DNA of 64,000 nt from Pedobacter miscanthi (GTDB taxonomy: Bacteria; Bacteroidota; Bacteroidia; Sphingobacteriales; Sphingobacteriaceae). This document shows positions 27,482 to 36,390 of the stretch, piece by piece; the first letter of the stretch is position 1, and the number at the start of each line of letters is the position of its first letter. The stretch is taken from the NCBI RefSeq assembly GCF_003315595.1, contig NZ_QNQU01000028.1, positions 1 to 64,000 of the forward strand, given 5' to 3'. The notes beneath the pieces are model-generated. The model worked only from the letters and a program-made list of their open reading frames with translations, was not told where the DNA came from and made no database searches. The translations under genes and the position numbers were made by a program.

Positions 27482-29491
27482 ATGTCTGAAACCAATAGTT
27501 TAATCCACGCCTCATCTCCATATTTATTGCAGCATGCCCATAATCCGGTTAACTGGTATGAATGGGGGCAGGAGGCGTTAGAAAAGGCTAAAGCAGAAAA
27601 CAAATTAATATTAGTGAGTATAGGCTATTCGGCCTGCCATTGGTGCCACGTAATGGAGCGCGAAAGTTTCGAAAACCATGAGGTTGCCGAAGTGATGAAC
27701 AGGCATTTCGTTTGTATCAAGGTTGATCGTGAGGAACGCCCGGATATTGACCAGATTTATATGTATGCCATCCAGTTGATGACCGGTAGTGGTGGTTGGC
27801 CACTAAACTGTATCTGTTTGCCTGACCAACGCCCGATTTACGGCGGAACCTATTTCAGGAAAAACGACTGGATCAATATTCTCGAAAATGTAGCTGCACT
27901 TTGGGCAAACGAACCAGATAAAGCTATTCAATACGCCGAACGTTTAACTTCGGGCATTAAAGACAGCGAAAAAATAATCGCTGCGCCCCAAACAGAAGCA
28001 TACACAAATGAACACCTTACCGAAATAATCGAACCCTGGAAACGCCATTTCGATATTGGGTATGGCGGATATAACCGTGCCCCAAAATTTCCTTTGCCCA
28101 ATAACTGGGTGTTTTTATTGCGTTATGGCTTTTTAAAAGATGATGAATCGGTTTTTACTGCCGTTTGCCATACGCTTGAAGAAATGAGCAGGGGAGGTAT
28201 TTATGACCAGATTGGCGGAGGTTTTGCACGTTATTCGGTTGATGATAAATGGCATGTACCGCATTTCGAAAAAATGCTTTACGATAATGCACAACTGATC
28301 AGTTTATACGCAGAAGCTTATCAATGCACCAAATTCAATTCTTTTAAACAAACTGCTGTAGAAACCATAAACTGGGTTTTTGATGAAATGACTTCGGCCG
28401 ATGGCTTGTTTTATTCGGCGTTAGATGCAGATAGCGAAGGGGTTGAAGGTAAATTTTATGTTTGGGATAAGGCTGAATTTGATCAGGTTTTAGGTGAAGA
28501 TGCTCAATTATTAGGCGCTTATTATAACGTTACCGAAGAGGGGAACTGGGAAGAGGAACAAACCAATATTTTGCGAAAAACCATAAGTGATGATGAATTA
28601 CTCGCCAAATTCGATATCGAAGCTGAGGTGCTTTATGATAAGATAAAATCGGCCAAAGCAAAATTAATGGCTGTGCGGAGCAAAAGGGTTCGTCCGGGTT
28701 TGGATGATAAATGTTTAACCGCGTGGAATGGCATGATGATTAAAGCCCTTGCCGATGCCGCTACGATTTTAAACCATAATTTGTATTACGAAAGAGCATC
28801 TGCTGCGGCAAGCTTTATCTTAAACAACCTCAAATCAGAAAAAGGCAGATTATACCGCAATTATAAAAATGGAAAAGCATCAATAACCGGATTTTTGGAT
28901 GATTATGCTTTCTTTATTGAAGCTTTAATTGCCTTGTACGAATACGATTTTGACGAAAAATGGTTGGATGAAGCAAAATTACTGACTGATTATGTAATTG
29001 CAAATTTTAGTGATGCAGATTCGCCAATGTTCTTTTATACCTCTGCCGAAAGTGAAGATTTAATTGCCCGAAAACACGAAGTAATGGACAATGTAATTCC
29101 GGCTTCAAACTCTACCATGGCGCAGAACCTGGCAAAACTGGCTTTACTTTTCGATATTGATCTTTATACCGAAAAAGCGGCGGCAATGCTTGCTGCGGTA
29201 CAGCCGAAAATTAAAACCTACGGCTCGGCCTATTCTAACTGGGCCATTCAATTGCTGAACGAAATTTATGGCATCAACGAAATTGCCATTACGGGTTTAG
29301 AAACCGATGTGGTTAAATTAGAATTAAGCGGCCATTATATTCCGAACAAAATTACATTGGGCGGAACAAAAAGTAACTTACCACTGTTAAAAGGTAAGCA
29401 AAGCAATGAAACAAAAGTTTATATTTGCCGAAATAAAGTATGCCAGTTGCCGGTTAACACTGTTGAGGACGCATTAGAGTATTTACAATAA
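27482..29491 (+). CDS. Thioredoxin-domain protein of the YyaL/DUF255 family
   Basis: 669 residues. An N-terminal thioredoxin-like DUF255 domain carries CHWCH at residues 52-56, inside the highly conserved SACHWCHVMERESFE block, then DREERPDIDQ and GGWPLNCICLP. The remainder is an alpha/alpha toroid resembling AGE-epimerase/glycosidase folds (WHVPHFEKMLYDNAQL, LDDYAFFIEAL). Its function is undefined even in well-studied relatives. It is followed 10 bases later by the SlyD-like isomerase gene, so a thiol or protein-folding connection is plausible. Confidence 0.92.
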   Translation: MSETNSLIHASSPYLLQHAHNPVNWYEWGQEALEKAKAENKLILVSIGYSACHWCHVMERESFENHEVAEVMNRHFVCIKVDREERPDIDQIYMYAIQLMTGSGGWPLNCICLPDQRPIYGGTYFRKNDWINILENVAALWANEPDKAIQYAERLTSGIKDSEKIIAAPQTEAYTNEHLTEIIEPWKRHFDIGYGGYNRAPKFPLPNNWVFLLRYGFLKDDESVFTAVCHTLEEMSRGGIYDQIGGGFARYSVDDKWHVPHFEKMLYDNAQLISLYAEAYQCTKFNSFKQTAVETINWVFDEMTSADGLFYSALDADSEGVEGKFYVWDKAEFDQVLGEDAQLLGAYYNVTEEGNWEEEQTNILRKTISDDELLAKFDIEAEVLYDKIKSAKAKLMAVRSKRVRPGLDDKCLTAWNGMMIKALADAATILNHNLYYERASAAASFILNNLKSEKGRLYRNYKNGKASITGFLDDYAFFIEALIALYEYDFDEKWLDEAKLLTDYVIANFSDADSPMFFYTSAESEDLIARKHEVMDNVIPASNSTMAQNLAKLALLFDIDLYTEKAAAMLAAVQPKIKTYGSAYSNWAIQLLNEIYGINEIAITGLETDVVKLELSGHYIPNKITLGGTKSNLPLLKGKQSNETKVYICRNKVCQLPVNTVEDALEYLQ

Positions 29492-29501
29492 ATTAATTTA
29501 A

Positions 29502-30008
29502 ATGAATATTTCACCAAACTCTGTAGTAGCGTTAACTTACGAATTGCATACTACTAACGAAGAAGGACAACAAGTTTTTGTAGAAAAAGCTGACGAACAA
29601 AATCCTTTAGTATTTTTATATGGCGTTGGCATGATGTTGCCTAAATTTGAAGAGCATTTAACCGGTTTAAAAACTGGTGATGAGTATGGCTTCGAGCTAT
29701 CTGCTGCAGATGGTTATGGCGATATTGATCCGGGTGCTTTTGCCGACCTTCCAAAAACGATGTTTACTGAAGCTGGTGGCGAGTTGCCAAATGTTGGTGA
29801 TGTAATTCCTTTACAGGATAACAATGGTAACCAGTTCAGAGCTGGTGTTACTGCTGTACATGATGAAACCATTTCAGTTGATTTAAATCACCCAATGGCT
29901 GGTAAAAACTTATTGTTCAGCGGTGTAATTTTGAATGTACGCGAAGCTACTCAAGATGAATTGGCTCATGGCCATGCACACGGTGCTGATGGTCACTCAG
30001 GTCACTAA
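29502..30008 (+). CDS. SlyD-like FKBP-type peptidyl-prolyl cis-trans isomerase
   Basis: 168 residues. FKBP fold with an inserted IF chaperone flap as in SlyD: VVALTYELHT, FLYGVGMMLPKFEEHLTGLKTGD, then the insert (PKTMFTEAGGELPNVG) and DLNHPMAGKNLLFSGVIL. The tail (GHAHGADGHSGH) is His-rich and would bind Ni, Cu or Zn. Cytoplasmic. It shares an operon with the DUF255 protein and is followed by a clear terminator. Confidence 0.93.
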   Translation: MNISPNSVVALTYELHTTNEEGQQVFVEKADEQNPLVFLYGVGMMLPKFEEHLTGLKTGDEYGFELSAADGYGDIDPGAFADLPKTMFTEAGGELPNVGDVIPLQDNNGNQFRAGVTAVHDETISVDLNHPMAGKNLLFSGVILNVREATQDELAHGHAHGADGHSGH

Positions 30009-30031
30009 TCAACAGATATAAATGATTTTAA

Positions 30032-30066
30032 AGGAGCTAAGTTTTTAAACTTGGCTCTTTTTGTTT
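30032..30066 (+). terminator. Intrinsic terminator of the DUF255-SlyD operon
   Basis: Stem GAGCTAAGTT / AACTTGGCTC (one G-U pair) with a short AT loop, followed by a T-rich run (CTCTTTTTGTTTT). Confidence 0.8.
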
Positions 30067-30077
30067 TATACCATTTA

Positions 30078-30707
30078 TCAATCCTGAAATACTTCTTCTA
30101 AAATGAGTTTAAACCCTGGCAAAATCGGTGTAGTTACCTCTTCGCCTTCTGTGAGCAGTTTTGTTGATTGAAATTTACCCTGATCATCTAAAATATACCT
30201 GAAAAAAGTTTTATACACAGGACTCACGATCCAGTATTCTTTAACGCCTGCTTCTTCATACACCTCATATTTGTTGATGAGTTCCTTTTTACAATTGCCC
30301 GGTGATAATATTTCGACCACAATATCCGGTGCGCCAATGCAACCACGTTTATCCAGCTTGTCCTGATCGCAAACCACTACAATATCTGGCTGTACCACAG
30401 TGAAAATTTCTTTGTCGCTTTTGGTTTTCTTGGCTAAACGAACGTCGAATGGCGCAGTATAAACATGACATGGTTTCCCTCTTAATATGCTATAGATGGG
30501 GCCAAAAATATTGGTTAAAACACCCTGATGGATACGTGAAGGAGTAGGGCTCATTTTGAAAATACGCCCTTTGATGATTTCCAGGCGCTCCTCAAATTCG
30601 AAACGCATATAATCAGCATAACTGTAATGAGCAGAAAAATCTACCTCATTAACCATTGTAATCGGAGGTAGCTCATCTTCAGTTGGATATGGTTTCATAT
30701 TTTTCAT
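30078..30707 (-). CDS. Uma2 family endonuclease (DUF820)
   Basis: 209 residues, PD-(D/E)xK fold. Typical blocks are FEERLEIIKGRIFKMSPTPS, VYTAPFDVRL, VQPDIVVVC (catalytic Asp), GAPDIVVEILSPGN (E-x-L) and KYEVYEEAGVKEYWIVSP (lysine motif). Family members are common, often in many copies, in Cyanobacteria and Bacteroidota, and their biological role is largely unknown. A TATATTTG -7 box lies at 30721-30728, 13 bases upstream of the start. Confidence 0.9.
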   Translation of the reverse strand: MKNMKPYPTEDELPPITMVNEVDFSAHYSYADYMRFEFEERLEIIKGRIFKMSPTPSRIHQGVLTNIFGPIYSILRGKPCHVYTAPFDVRLAKKTKSDKEIFTVVQPDIVVVCDQDKLDKRGCIGAPDIVVEILSPGNCKKELINKYEVYEEAGVKEYWIVSPVYKTFFRYILDDQGKFQSTKLLTEGEEVTTPILPGFKLILEEVFQD

Positions 30708-30720
30708 ATTGGCATTTAAC

Positions 30721-30728
30721 CAAATATA
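30721..30728 (-). promoter_or_regulatory. -7 box (TATATTTG) of the Uma2 gene
   Basis: An exact TAnnTTTG match on the minus strand, 13 bases from the start codon; no convincing -33 partner. Confidence 0.4.
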
Positions 30729-30748
30729 ATAAATATCTGATTTTCTCC

Positions 30749-31987
30749 CTAAAAATCGATTTTCAAACGTAGTCCGCCATTGGTAAGGTTAAGGTTTTCC
30801 TTTGAAAATGTTTTCATTGGCAACCTCAAAAATGGCTCAATGGCAATATTGTTCTTTTTGGATATTTTCTGCTTGTAACCTAAAGAGAAATTGTAGAAAC
30901 CGATGTATTTATCAGGATCAATACTGTTTTCAGGCTGTGGCTCGGTCTTTTTTTCCTGAACAATAAATGTTTTCGAATCGGCATAACCATTTACAACCGG
31001 AGCAGCAAAACTTTGTACCTGATTAACAATATAGTTGTTCTGTTGCGAGTTGTTTAACACAGCCAGTGCCGAAACACCAACACCGGTATACAATTTATCG
31101 GTAATGTTATATTTCAATTCCAACGGAACATTAATACCCCGTACCTTTGCATCAACCGATTCGAGGTTACGGCCCGACAAAGTTTGAGGAGCGGAAGCAC
31201 CTAACGACTCTGTGGTACTGATAGAAGCATAAGAAACGCCAGAACTTATGGATAATTTATTGGCAATGGCATAAGACAAAGAAAAGCCATAATTCATATT
31301 TACCTTATTATCATTACCCATTGCAGGGGCAACATATACATCAGGTTTCCATTTAGAATTTTCGTTGGTTTTAGCGCTGGGTTTTAGCTGATTTGCGCGG
31401 CTATCCTGTGCCAAAAGTTCTTCGAATGTTATTTTCTCCCTCGTTGAAGGCTTTTTCTTTTCAGTTAAAATTTCGAAATTTTTAGAGCTATAAGTAGAAA
31501 TATTGTTGCCCGCCAATTTATTGTCAAGCAGGTTAGGATTTACAGGGCTTAAATCTGCTGAAGAACTTGTAAGAGTATATTCCCGGTTTTGTTCGATAAA
31601 TACAGGATTAGCTTTATTGGTTAATGGGGTAGAGCTATTGGTGTTAACAGGAGTATTATTTACTGCAATTGTAGCATTATTTAAATGATCAGCAGGAGAA
31701 ATGTTCGTTTTTGGTGCTATTGTAATATTTGCATGAACATCAGCAGGTAAGTTTTGTTGTGTTTTTGCTTTGTTTACGGCAACATTAACTTTCTGGTTTT
31801 TGTTATTTGTAGCCAAAAATACACCTCCGAAAACTAAAATCAGGGCAGCAGCAGCCCACAGCGGCCAGTACGCAATCGTCCGCTTGGTATTTCCTTTTTC
31901 AGAAAAGCGCTCCCAGGCGCCATCAGGATATACTTCCTCATGGTTTTGGAGTTGTGTGGCAATATGCTCAATTAATTCCTTATCCAT
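30749..31987 (-). CDS. Inner-membrane-anchored protein with C-terminal beta-barrel-like domain, sigma partner
   Basis: 412 residues. A short N-terminal cytoplasmic part (MDKELIEHIATQLQNHEE...GAWERF) is followed by a single TM helix (WPLWAAAALILVFGGVFLA, 41-59). A long low-complexity Asn/Thr/Lys periplasmic linker (60-215) comes next, then a beta-rich region with porin-like alternation ending in a terminal phenylalanine (GLRLKIDF). It starts inside the end of the ECF sigma gene (8-base overlap), so it is a likely anti-sigma or sensor. A barrel on a TM anchor is topologically odd. Confidence 0.8.
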   Translation of the reverse strand: MDKELIEHIATQLQNHEEVYPDGAWERFSEKGNTKRTIAYWPLWAAAALILVFGGVFLATNNKNQKVNVAVNKAKTQQNLPADVHANITIAPKTNISPADHLNNATIAVNNTPVNTNSSTPLTNKANPVFIEQNREYTLTSSSADLSPVNPNLLDNKLAGNNISTYSSKNFEILTEKKKPSTREKITFEELLAQDSRANQLKPSAKTNENSKWKPDVYVAPAMGNDNKVNMNYGFSLSYAIANKLSISSGVSYASISTTESLGASAPQTLSGRNLESVDAKVRGINVPLELKYNITDKLYTGVGVSALAVLNNSQQNNYIVNQVQSFAAPVVNGYADSKTFIVQEKKTEPQPENSIDPDKYIGFYNFSLGYKQKISKKNNIAIEPFLRLPMKTFSKENLNLTNGGLRLKIDF

Positions 31988-32564
31988 TTTTCTCGTATGA
32001 ATTGACCATCGTATTTAAATAAAGGGTACGTAACTTATTTTTAGAACGGGTTAAATAAACACGACTCGAACTTTCGGGTATATTCAGCATTTTCGATATC
32101 TCATCGTGTGCAAAGCCCTCAATTTCATATAAGTTAAATACCAGTCGCTGTGTATCTGGTAGGTGATTTAATAAATTTAAAATATCATTAACATGGAGAT
32201 CAGAAGCAACCGAAACCTGTGTAACCGGATGTTCGCTTTCTGCAAGGTCATCAACATAAAACTGTGCTTTCGAACTCCGTATTTTATCTATTGCTGTTCT
32301 CGAGGCGATCTGCGCAATCCAGCCCTTGAACGATCGTTGCAATTCTTCCGGATTTTTTGGGGCCTTAAATCCTCCAACATGCTTAAAAATCTTGATAAAA
32401 CTATCATTTACAAGCTCTTCACTGTCTGAAGGATTCTTGGTATACCTTAAAATAATGCCCATTAAATAGCCATAAAATGATTTATACATCATTTCTTTAC
32501 AGCTATTGTCGTTTTTTACACAGCCTTTTAAAATTTCCTCAAAACTGAGTATTTTTTTTGTCAC
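31980..32564 (-). CDS. ECF-type RNA polymerase sigma factor
   Basis: 194 residues with sigma region 2 (RYTKNPSDSEELVNDSFIKIFKHV) and region 4 (LPDTQRLVFNLYEIEGFAHDEISKMLNI and an HTH ending SRVYLTRSKNKLR). It is the first gene of a two-gene operon with the membrane-anchored partner, which suggests control by an envelope signal. Its promoter (32613-32640) is of the ordinary housekeeping type. Confidence 0.93.
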   Translation of the reverse strand: MTKKILSFEEILKGCVKNDNSCKEMMYKSFYGYLMGIILRYTKNPSDSEELVNDSFIKIFKHVGGFKAPKNPEELQRSFKGWIAQIASRTAIDKIRSSKAQFYVDDLAESEHPVTQVSVASDLHVNDILNLLNHLPDTQRLVFNLYEIEGFAHDEISKMLNIPESSSRVYLTRSKNKLRTLYLNTMVNSYEKNG

Positions 32565-32612
32565 CCTTGTAAAGGACTATTTATTAAAGTTTTATCATGG
32601 TTGATTAGCTTG

Positions 32613-32640
32613 CAAATTTAAGAAAATAACACCACCCAAA
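32613..32640 (-). promoter_or_regulatory. Promoter of the ECF sigma operon
   Basis: Minus-strand TTTG (32637-32640), 16 bases, then TAAATTTG (32613-32620), an exact TAnnTTTG. The -33 box overlaps the terminator hairpin (32629-32654) of the gene upstream on the same strand. The leader would be about 45 nt. Confidence 0.65.
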
Positions 32641-32654
32641 TTTTTGAGTGGTGT
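32629..32654 (-). terminator. Terminator downstream of the DUF4397 gene
   Basis: On the minus strand, arms ACACCACTC / GGGTGGTGT surround an AAAAATTT loop, followed by TATTTTCTT. It overlaps the sigma-factor promoter. Confidence 0.65.
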
Positions 32655-32685
32655 CAATTTTCATTATCACAGGTAGAGTAATGTT

Positions 32686-33381
32686 TTATTTATTTGTCAT
32701 AACCGATAAACCTAATCCCGTGCTGTCGGTTTTGCTGGTTAAACCTTTGGCCCAGATGGTGTAAATTTTTCCTTTTTCAATTTTAATAGAAGGTAAACTC
32801 ACTTTAACTGTTCCGCTTTGCTTTAGTTGAAAGGTGTAACTATCGTTCGGAGCAATGTTGGTAAAAGTGGTAAATTCTTTAAATGCTTTTGCGGTAAATA
32901 AAGGGGCTTCTGTTCCGGCAACCGCTAAATCGTAAGTTGCAGTGCCAGGGCTTAAGTTCACAAAACGCACTTTCGCCTTATCTGCATCAGGTGCTTTTAA
33001 ATCATCTTCGAGGATTAAAAGTTTGGTCGATTTTAAAGTATCAACAACAAATACCGAATAGAAAAAACCTGGTTTTAAGGCAGTGGTAGCATTGGTTAAA
33101 TATTTTAAAGTGTCTTTTTTAGCCACACCAACCAATCTTGTGCCGGGATAGGCCGCATAGTATCCAAGGTCTTTGGTGTAGGTAAAGCTATTGATTTTTT
33201 GGTTATCCAGGATAAAATCCAAAGCGCCGGTGCCGGGTGATGCATGTACAAAACCAATACCTGCAGCTTCTATCGGATCTCCGCTATAGTCTTTTTTACA
33301 GGCCGTTATAGTTAAGGTAATCGCAAATAGAGAGAGTATAATTTTTGCCGTAGTGCTAAAATTTTTCAAATTCGTTTTCAT
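32686..33381 (-). CDS. DUF4397 domain lipoprotein
   Basis: I chose the ATG at 33381 (MKTNLKNFSTTAKII), ten codons after the longest possible start, because it opens a lipoprotein signal ending in TLTITAC. The mature protein has the DUF4397 pattern: VGFVHASPGTGALDFILDN, then VRFVNLSPGTATYDLAV and FTNIAPNDSYTFQL, two Ig-like repeats. Such proteins are cell-surface or periplasmic lipoproteins of unknown role, common in Sphingobacteriaceae. Confidence 0.88.
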   Translation of the reverse strand: MKTNLKNFSTTAKIILSLFAITLTITACKKDYSGDPIEAAGIGFVHASPGTGALDFILDNQKINSFTYTKDLGYYAAYPGTRLVGVAKKDTLKYLTNATTALKPGFFYSVFVVDTLKSTKLLILEDDLKAPDADKAKVRFVNLSPGTATYDLAVAGTEAPLFTAKAFKEFTTFTNIAPNDSYTFQLKQSGTVKVSLPSIKIEKGKIYTIWAKGLTSKTDSTGLGLSVMTNK

Positions 33382-33492
33382 TTTAATGTTTAAATCAATT
33401 TTTATGAACAAAATTGGTTAATGGCCATTAACGCTTTTTTCTTGTAAAACGATTAACGGAATGAAAACGCTACAGGCACTATTATTTTTTAT

Positions 33493-33526
33493 AAAAAAAA
33501 GCCACATGTTTTTAGCATGTGGCTCT
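33493..33526 (-). terminator. Terminator of the ABC-F gene
   Basis: Stem AGCCACATG / CATGTGGCT (33500-33508 and 33516-33524) with a 7-nt loop, followed on the minus strand by a run of 8 T. Confidence 0.88.
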
Positions 33527-33549
33527 TAAAATTGTTTTTAACTGAAAAA

Positions 33550-35172
33550 CTACGCGTACATTTCTTCGCGGAGTTTAGCAACATCGCTATTATTAATGTA
33601 CTCGTCGTAAGTCATTAGTTTATCTATGGTGCCTTTTGGCGTAATTTCGATAATACGGTTGGCAACCGTTTCTGTTAACTGGTGATCTCGCGAGGTAAAT
33701 AGGATAGTACCTTTAAAATCCTTCATGCCGTTGTTTAATGCCTCAATGGATTCAAGATCAAGGTGGTTGGTAGGCTCGTCAAACATTAATAGATTGGCCT
33801 GTTGCAACATCATACGCGAGAACATACAACGCATTTTCTCGCCTCCTGAAAGCACTTTTACATTTTTAAGTACTTCTTCGCCTGAGAATAACATCCTGCC
33901 CAGGAAACTGCGCACAAATTGCTCATCTGCATCCGTACCCGAATATTCGCGTAACCAATCAACCAGGTTTTCATCTTTTCCTGCAAAATATTCCGAGTTA
34001 TCGTTCGGGATATCGGCAGTACTGATGGTAACACCCCATTTAAATTCTCCTTTATGATCAGTGTCCCTACCGGTTAATACATCATAAAATGCAGCGGTGG
34101 CCAAACTGTTTTGTGATAAAACGGCAATTTTATCGCCTTTATTTACCATAAAGGTAACTTTATCAAATAAAACACCATCATTTCCGGATTTACCCAGAGC
34201 ATCTACCTGTAAAATCTGGTCACCAGCCTCACGGCCCGTATTGTTAAAGATAATTGCAGGGTATTTTCTGCTTGATGCTTTAATTTCAGTAATATCGATC
34301 TTATCTAAAGCTTTTTTACGTGAGGTTGCCTGTTTCGATTTAGAGGCATTGGCACTAAAACGGCGGATAAATTCCTGTAACTCCTTCACTTTGTCTTCCA
34401 TTTTCTTATTCTGGTCGCTGCGCTGTTTTAACGCTAACTGACTAGATTCGTACCAGAAAGTATAGTTACCGGTGTAAATGCTCATTTTGGCGAAGTCGAT
34501 ATCCACAATATGTGTACAAACCGCATCCAGAAAGTGCCTGTCGTGCGATACTACCAATACGATATTCTGGTAATCGGCCAAAAAGTTTTCCAGCCAGGCA
34601 ATGGTTTCAATATCCAAATCGTTGGTAGGCTCATCCAGCAGTAAAATATCAGGATTGCCAAATAAAGCCTGTGCCAATAACACACGTACTTTTTGCGTGT
34701 TATCAAGCTCTTTCAGCAATTTATAGTGATTATCTTCTGTAATGCCCAGGTTGCTTAGCATGGTGGCTGCATTGCTTTCCATATTCCAGCCGTCCATTTC
34801 TGCAAAAAGATTTTCAAGCTCTCCGGCACGCTCGCCATCTTTCTCGGTAAAATCTTCTTTCATGTAAATGGCATCTTTCTCTTTCATAATGGCGTAAAGC
34901 TCTTTATGTCCGATCATTACCGTTTCCAATACCGAAAATTCATCAAATTCGTAGTGGTTCTGTTTTAAAACGGCCATTCTCTCGCCCGGCGTAAAAGCCA
35001 CACTTCCTGAAGTTTGGCTTACCTCTCCCGATAAAATTTTAAGGAAAGTAGATTTACCTGCTCCGTTAGCCCCAATTACCCCATAGCAGTTGCCCTGGGT
35101 AAATTTTAAGTTAACATCTTCAAATAATGTGCGTTTGCCGTATCGTAATGATAAATTAGAAACTGAAATCAT
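33550..35172 (-). CDS. ABC-F family ATP-binding protein
   Basis: 540 residues, two ABC ATPase domains in one soluble chain without membrane segments. Domain 1 has Walker A GANGAGKS near residue 36 and LLLDEPTNDLD. The linker (about 240-310) is basic and helical (KKMEDKVKELQEFIRRFSANASKSKQ). Domain 2 has the signature LSGGEKMR and LLMFDEPTNHLD. Domain 2's Walker A region reads VLSQNSLATA, clearly degenerate. ABC-F proteins of this type (YbiT-like) act on ribosomes. The -7 box TATCTTTG is at 35193-35200. Confidence 0.92.
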   Translation of the reverse strand: MISVSNLSLRYGKRTLFEDVNLKFTQGNCYGVIGANGAGKSTFLKILSGEVSQTSGSVAFTPGERMAVLKQNHYEFDEFSVLETVMIGHKELYAIMKEKDAIYMKEDFTEKDGERAGELENLFAEMDGWNMESNAATMLSNLGITEDNHYKLLKELDNTQKVRVLLAQALFGNPDILLLDEPTNDLDIETIAWLENFLADYQNIVLVVSHDRHFLDAVCTHIVDIDFAKMSIYTGNYTFWYESSQLALKQRSDQNKKMEDKVKELQEFIRRFSANASKSKQATSRKKALDKIDITEIKASSRKYPAIIFNNTGREAGDQILQVDALGKSGNDGVLFDKVTFMVNKGDKIAVLSQNSLATAAFYDVLTGRDTDHKGEFKWGVTISTADIPNDNSEYFAGKDENLVDWLREYSGTDADEQFVRSFLGRMLFSGEEVLKNVKVLSGGEKMRCMFSRMMLQQANLLMFDEPTNHLDLESIEALNNGMKDFKGTILFTSRDHQLTETVANRIIEITPKGTIDKLMTYDEYINNSDVAKLREEMYA

Positions 35173-35192
35173 GCTGTAATTGAAATAAGGCG

Positions 35193-35200
35193 CAAAGATA
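35193..35200 (-). promoter_or_regulatory. -7 box (TATCTTTG) of the ABC-F gene
   Basis: Exact TAnnTTTG match on the minus strand, 20 bases before the start codon. Confidence 0.5.
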
Positions 35201-35455
35201 GGGAAAAAGGTTGAGGGTAGGAAAGAAGTAGGGGTTCGATTGTTTCAATTGTTTCATTGTTGAAAGGTTTAAGGTTGGAAGTTCGATTGCTATATTGTTT
35301 GATTGTTCTATTGTTGGAAATAGATGATCAGTTAACCGATTTAAACAATTAACCGCTTTACCCTTGCTGAATACCTGCTATTGTAAAATAATTGATTCAA
35401 CTACTTTTATCGTTATATTTTCATATTTTAGTGATACACACAAAATGAAATCAAT

Positions 35456-36136
35456 ATGAAAAAATTAACACTAGGCATCATGATGTCTTCAATTTCCGTC
35501 GTGGCTTACAGCCAAAGTTCACAGTATAAATATAAAGTAGACATTTATGGAGACACCATATTGGTTGATGAGCGCGATAATACCGTTGGAAAACAGAAAA
35601 AAGATTTTTTTGGCAATACCATAGTTGTTGATAAAGATGGTAAAACCATAGCCAAACAAAAGAAAGACTTTTTCGGCAACACTGTTTTAGAAAACGAAGG
35701 TGGAAAAACGGTAGCTACCCAGAAGAAAGATTTTTCAGGCAATACCGTACTGGAGATCGAAAGGGGGGAAAGCCTGGTACCTAAGCCTTTATATGGTTTA
35801 GTGCCGGGAGACGGGAAAAGCGAAGTTACTATTAAGCAGAAAACAGATATTAGTGGTAATACTGTGTTTGAGAATGATCGTGGTGAAACCTTATATGTTT
35901 TTAAAACGGATTTTTCGGGCAATATCATTATAGAAGATCGTGATGGAAAAACGATCGGGAAACAGAAAAAAGATTTTTTCGGCAATACCGTTGTCGTGGA
36001 TGAACATGGTGATGTATTGGCGAAATATAAAAAAGATATCCATGGCAATACGGTGATAGAAGATGCCAGCGGTAAAAAAATCGGGCTTTTTAAAACCGAT
36101 ATTTTGGGAAGAAAATCTTATGTTCCGGAGTATTAA
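35456..36136 (+). CDS. Secreted protein made of about 21-residue repeats
   Basis: 226 residues with a signal peptide (MKKLTLGIMMSSISVVAYSQ). The mature part is almost wholly repeats of a unit like KQKKDFFGNTVVVDEHGDVL: KKDFFGNT, then a V/L-rich strand, then an acidic/Gly turn and GKTIA. About eight to nine copies occur, with one irregular insert (SLVPKPLYGLVPGDGKSEV). Regular charged beta-hairpin repeats suggest an elongated or solenoid surface protein. No known domain is recognised. It resembles in style, though not in sequence, the repeat protein at 45870-46367. Confidence 0.8.
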   Translation: MKKLTLGIMMSSISVVAYSQSSQYKYKVDIYGDTILVDERDNTVGKQKKDFFGNTIVVDKDGKTIAKQKKDFFGNTVLENEGGKTVATQKKDFSGNTVLEIERGESLVPKPLYGLVPGDGKSEVTIKQKTDISGNTVFENDRGETLYVFKTDFSGNIIIEDRDGKTIGKQKKDFFGNTVVVDEHGDVLAKYKKDIHGNTVIEDASGKKIGLFKTDILGRKSYVPEY

Positions 36137-36319
36137 AAACGATTGCTCAATTCCCGCAGATCTCTGAATATCGGCGGGAACTTTCTGTTAAAAAACTTAT
36201 TAGTCGCATGAGATACGATCTTTTCCCCGGTAATATAATAACAGGTACTATTTTTATATACCAATAGCTCCGTGCAGATCCGCGCATCCGTGGCGAAAAA
36301 TGTTTAGAAAATTCCAATA

Positions 36320-36350
36320 AAAAACCTCCCGAATTTTACTTAGGGAGGTC
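36320..36350 (-). terminator. Terminator of the M57 peptidase gene
   Basis: Stem ACCTCCC (36324-36330) / GGGAGGT (36343-36349), followed on the minus strand by TTTTTTATT. Confidence 0.65.
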
Positions 36351-36390
36351 TTGATCTTAGGTTTTTAGGTAATCCTTGGGTGTTTTGATC

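Noticed and set aside
35545..36048. Minus-strand 167-codon frame
   Set aside because: Antisense shadow produced by the regular repeats of the plus-strand secreted protein; its composition (FFCFPTVL repeats) is a mirror of the repeat DNA.
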